From the NCBI GenBank assembly GCA_022579005.1, contig MU401481.1, positions 208,488 to 272,487 of the forward strand: a stretch of DNA of 64,000 nucleotides. The letters run 5' to 3'. The notes under the pieces were generated by a model. It worked only from the letters and a program-made list of their open reading frames with translations, was not told where the DNA came from and searched no databases. A program made the translations under genes and the position numbers. How positions within the stretch are numbered: position 1 is the stretch's first letter; each line of letters opens with the position of its first letter. The DNA is from Poronia punctata (Eukaryota > Ascomycota > Sordariomycetes > Xylariales > Xylariaceae). Below, in pieces: positions 61,066-64,000 of the stretch.

Positions 61066-64000
61066 ACAATTAAAAGTAAGTACTAAGTATAGTATTTACT
61101 TATATTTTATATATTTTAAACTTTTAAATACTTTTTTTTTGTTTTATTTTATATATAATATAATAATAGGTTTTTTATATTAGTTAATATAAGTTTACGT
61201 ACTTTAATTAGTACGTTAAACTATGTTAGCACTATAAAACTAAAAGTATAAATATATATTTACGCAACTTTATAGTAAGTAAATAGTTATTTTTAAAATT
61301 TTTAAAATTATTAAAAATCTTTTATTTTTTATTAATTTAATAGTATTAATTATGTTTATAATATAGCTAATATAAACTATATAGGTAATAGTAGTAGTAA
61401 AAGTACTAATAATGCTAATAATAATAAGGTTACTTTTAAAGTTAATAGTACTAATATAACTTTTAGCTACTAGCTTAACATTTTATTATTAAAAAAATAT
61501 ATAAAAAATACTTAAATTATTTTTAATTTTAAAAAAATAAAAGCAAAGCTTAATTAATATTTTAACTTTATTTATAAAGTAGTAAATAAGTAATAAAAAC
61601 TTATTATAAAAAAGTAAATAAAGTTATAAAAATAGTACGTAAATATAATTATAACTTAAAATAATATTAAATATTTATTAAATATTTTAATTTATGTTTT
61701 TAACTTTGCTTAAAAAAATAATATATTTATAAAAACTTTATTAATAAAAAATATAAAAAGCTTTAAAGCATAATAAATAATATTATAATAAATATTAAGC
61801 GTTTTAATAAAGTAGTAAATAGCTTTAATTTACGTATTAATAAACTTGCTTATTATAAAAAAGCTATTATATATAAAGTAAACAACTTTAAATATAGCTT
61901 TAAAAAAGTAGCTAAAAAAATTGCTTAAATATATAATTAAGCTTAATAAGTTAAAAAAGCTATACTTAATTAAATTATATTTACTAACTTTAACTTTTAT
62001 AGCTAAAAGTATGCTATAAAAGCTTTATTGTTTATTTAAAGCTAAAATATTATAAGTAATAATATAGCTTAAAGCTAAAGTTAATATATAGTTAATATAG
62101 TAATTGTTATAGCACTACTATACTAAACTTAAACTTAAATTAAACTAGCTTTAAAATTTTATTTAAAAAGTAAAAAAAGTATATAAAATACTTACTACTT
62201 ATTTTTAGCTAAAAGTATTTTAGCATTAAATATTAGCTTTAAAAATAGCACTAGTATTAAATTTATAATGCTTTAATACTTTTAAAAGCTTATTAGTACG
62301 TTAATTAAAATATAGCTACTAAATAGTACTTTAAATTTTTATAAAAACTAAAATATTAGTTATATAGCAATACTATAAAAAGCAACTATTAAAGCAATAT
62401 TTTTAAATACTTTTTTTAAGCTAACTTATTATATTTTAAATTATATAAAATAAAAAATAAAGTTACTATTTTATTATAATTATATTTAGTTTATATTAAT
62501 TAAATAGTTTTTTTAAAGCTTTAAAAAATTTAGTACTAGCTATAATAAGCGCTAGTACTATACTAGCTATAAATAACCTATATTATAATAAAAATAAATA
62601 GTAACTTTAAAGCGTTAGTAAATTTTTTACGCTATTAAAATGTTTTTAAATAAATTAATTTACTTAAAAATATAATATAAATTATAAGTAATAATAATAT
62701 ATTATATAAGCTATTTATTTTATTTATAAACTTTATATATAAGTTTAATAAAATTATAGTTATTTTTATATAGTATATAAAAAAAGTATTTTTTAGCTTA
62801 TTATTAAATATAATATATATGTTATAAACTTAAAAAGTTATTTATAATAAAATTTATAATAAGTTATTTTTTATTTAGGTATACTTTTGCTTAATAATAA
62901 GCATACTTAATAATAGCTAAATAGTTAAAAAAATAGTATATTAAGCAAAGCTTATAGCTTATATAAATATTAAATTAACTATATATAAGCTTAATATAAT
63001 TAAAATACTTTTGCTTATATTAAATATAATAAATATAATAAATACTTATTTAAGCTATATTAATAATAATAATAACTTAATAAAAAAACTTTAGTTAACT
63101 ATTTTTAACTTTTAATATAATAACTATAATATAAGTTATATTTATAAAAAAACTAATAATATAAAAAAAGGTTTTATAGCTAAAAGTAAATAATTAATAT
63201 ATTATAGTTATAATAAAAAAGGCTATATAATAGCTAATTATAAGTTTAAAAAAAAATATAATAAAATACTTATATAAAGCTGCTAAGATGCTAAGCTTAT
63301 AAAAAAAAGCTAAGTAGTAACTATTAAAAGCATAATATATAAGCAAGCTTGTAAGCTTATAAGTAGCTAAAAACTATATAAAAAAACTTGTTTTAATAGC
63401 TATTAAGCTAATAAGTTAAATAATAAAAAAAGTAAAAGTAGTATTATGTTAAAATAATAGCTTAATAGTAATAAAAAGCATAATATTTTTAAATAAGCTA
63501 TTATAATAATAAATAACTAATAAAATAGCTTTATTTTATTAGTTTAATAAAATAAAGGCGCAAATAAACTATAATTAAAATAAAAAAAGTTATATAATAG
63601 TTACTTTAACTATTATAATATTTTTAAAGCTACGCTTAATAATAAAAGCGCTTTTATAATGTTTTTTAACTATAAATATACTTATTATTATATTTTTAAA
63701 AGCTTTATAGTATAGCTAAAGCTTTATAACTTTTAGCATAAAAACTAAATATATAAAGTAAAAAATTAAAGCTTATAAGTAGTAAAAAACTATAAAGTTA
63801 AAGCAAAATAAATTAATATAAATAATTATAAATTAAGTAAATAGTTAGTAACTAGTAGTATAGTATTAAATAGTACGTTTTTTAATAAATTAACTATTAG
63901 TAAGTAAAAGTTTTATAAGTAAAGTAGCATATTTATAATATATAGCTAACTTAAAGTTATTATATTTATAAACTTTAAAAGCAAGCTTATAATAATACTA
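61066..64000. mobile_element. RIP-degenerated transposon block (probable retroelement remnant)
   Basis: From about 61066 to the window end the composition changes abruptly to extreme A+T richness. There is no open frame of 60 codons on either strand in nearly 3 kb. Remaining C residues sit mostly before T or in GC pairs, while CA and TG are rare, the mark of C-to-T change at CpA on both strands (RIP). At 63200-63241 a plus-strand frame keeps the spacing of a retroviral-type CCHC zinc knuckle with every ligand codon turned to TAT (Tyr). This suggests a Gag-like or ORF1 protein read left to right; the family (Copia, Gypsy or LINE) cannot be told. No terminal repeat or target duplication is visible, and the right end lies outside the window. 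Confidence 0.85.

Overview
The window is nuclear DNA of a filamentous ascomycete (Pezizomycotina, most likely a Sordariomycete). The genes are fungal housekeeping orthologues with short introns, mostly 50-100 nt, GTAAGT-like donors and CT(A/G)A(C/T) branch sites. Intergenic distances are long. The window ends in an extremely AT-rich block that carries the dinucleotide bias of repeat-induced point mutation (RIP). Gene models were built by hand from open frames plus splice sites. Starts were placed on ATG codons, because several of the longest open frames begin at TTG or GTG.

Layout. 1-2 kb: the 5' part of a complex I NDUFS6-type subunit (minus strand, cut by the window edge), then an Mpp6-like exosome cofactor with a zinc knuckle (plus). 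2-7.4 kb: no supportable gene. 7.4-17 kb: an M16 insulinase (Ste23/IDE type, plus) convergent with a Yta7/ATAD2-type AAA-bromodomain protein (minus). 20-22.5 kb: a small conserved-looking orphan and a WD40 protein. 22.5-30.9 kb: a gene desert with an assembly gap. 30.9-37 kb: a Bni4-like protein phosphatase 1 scaffold and tRNA-dihydrouridine synthase Dus1. 37-42.5 kb: a polytopic membrane protein, a six-exon FAD monooxygenase, and a small NTF2/SnoaL-like protein beside a second assembly gap. 43-55.5 kb: a four-RRM Mrn1/Nrd1 RNA-binding protein, cytosolic asparaginyl-tRNA synthetase, an agmatinase-family ureohydrolase with a signal peptide and a C-terminal KDEL, and Cdc42. 55.5-61 kb: no gene seen. 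61-64 kb: a RIP-destroyed transposon, probably a retroelement.

Most genes are unrelated core functions (respiration, RNA decay and modification, translation, chromatin, polarity). Bni4 and Cdc42 both act in polarised growth but are 22 kb apart. The only hint of a functional pair is the membrane protein and the FAD monooxygenase, which lie on one strand.

No striking undescribed system was found. The observations most worth following are the KDEL-tailed secretory agmatinase, the possible mitochondrial alternative start of the insulinase, the membrane-protein/monooxygenase pair, the zinc-knuckle fossil in the RIP block, and two assembly gaps flanked by degraded copies of the same sequence.
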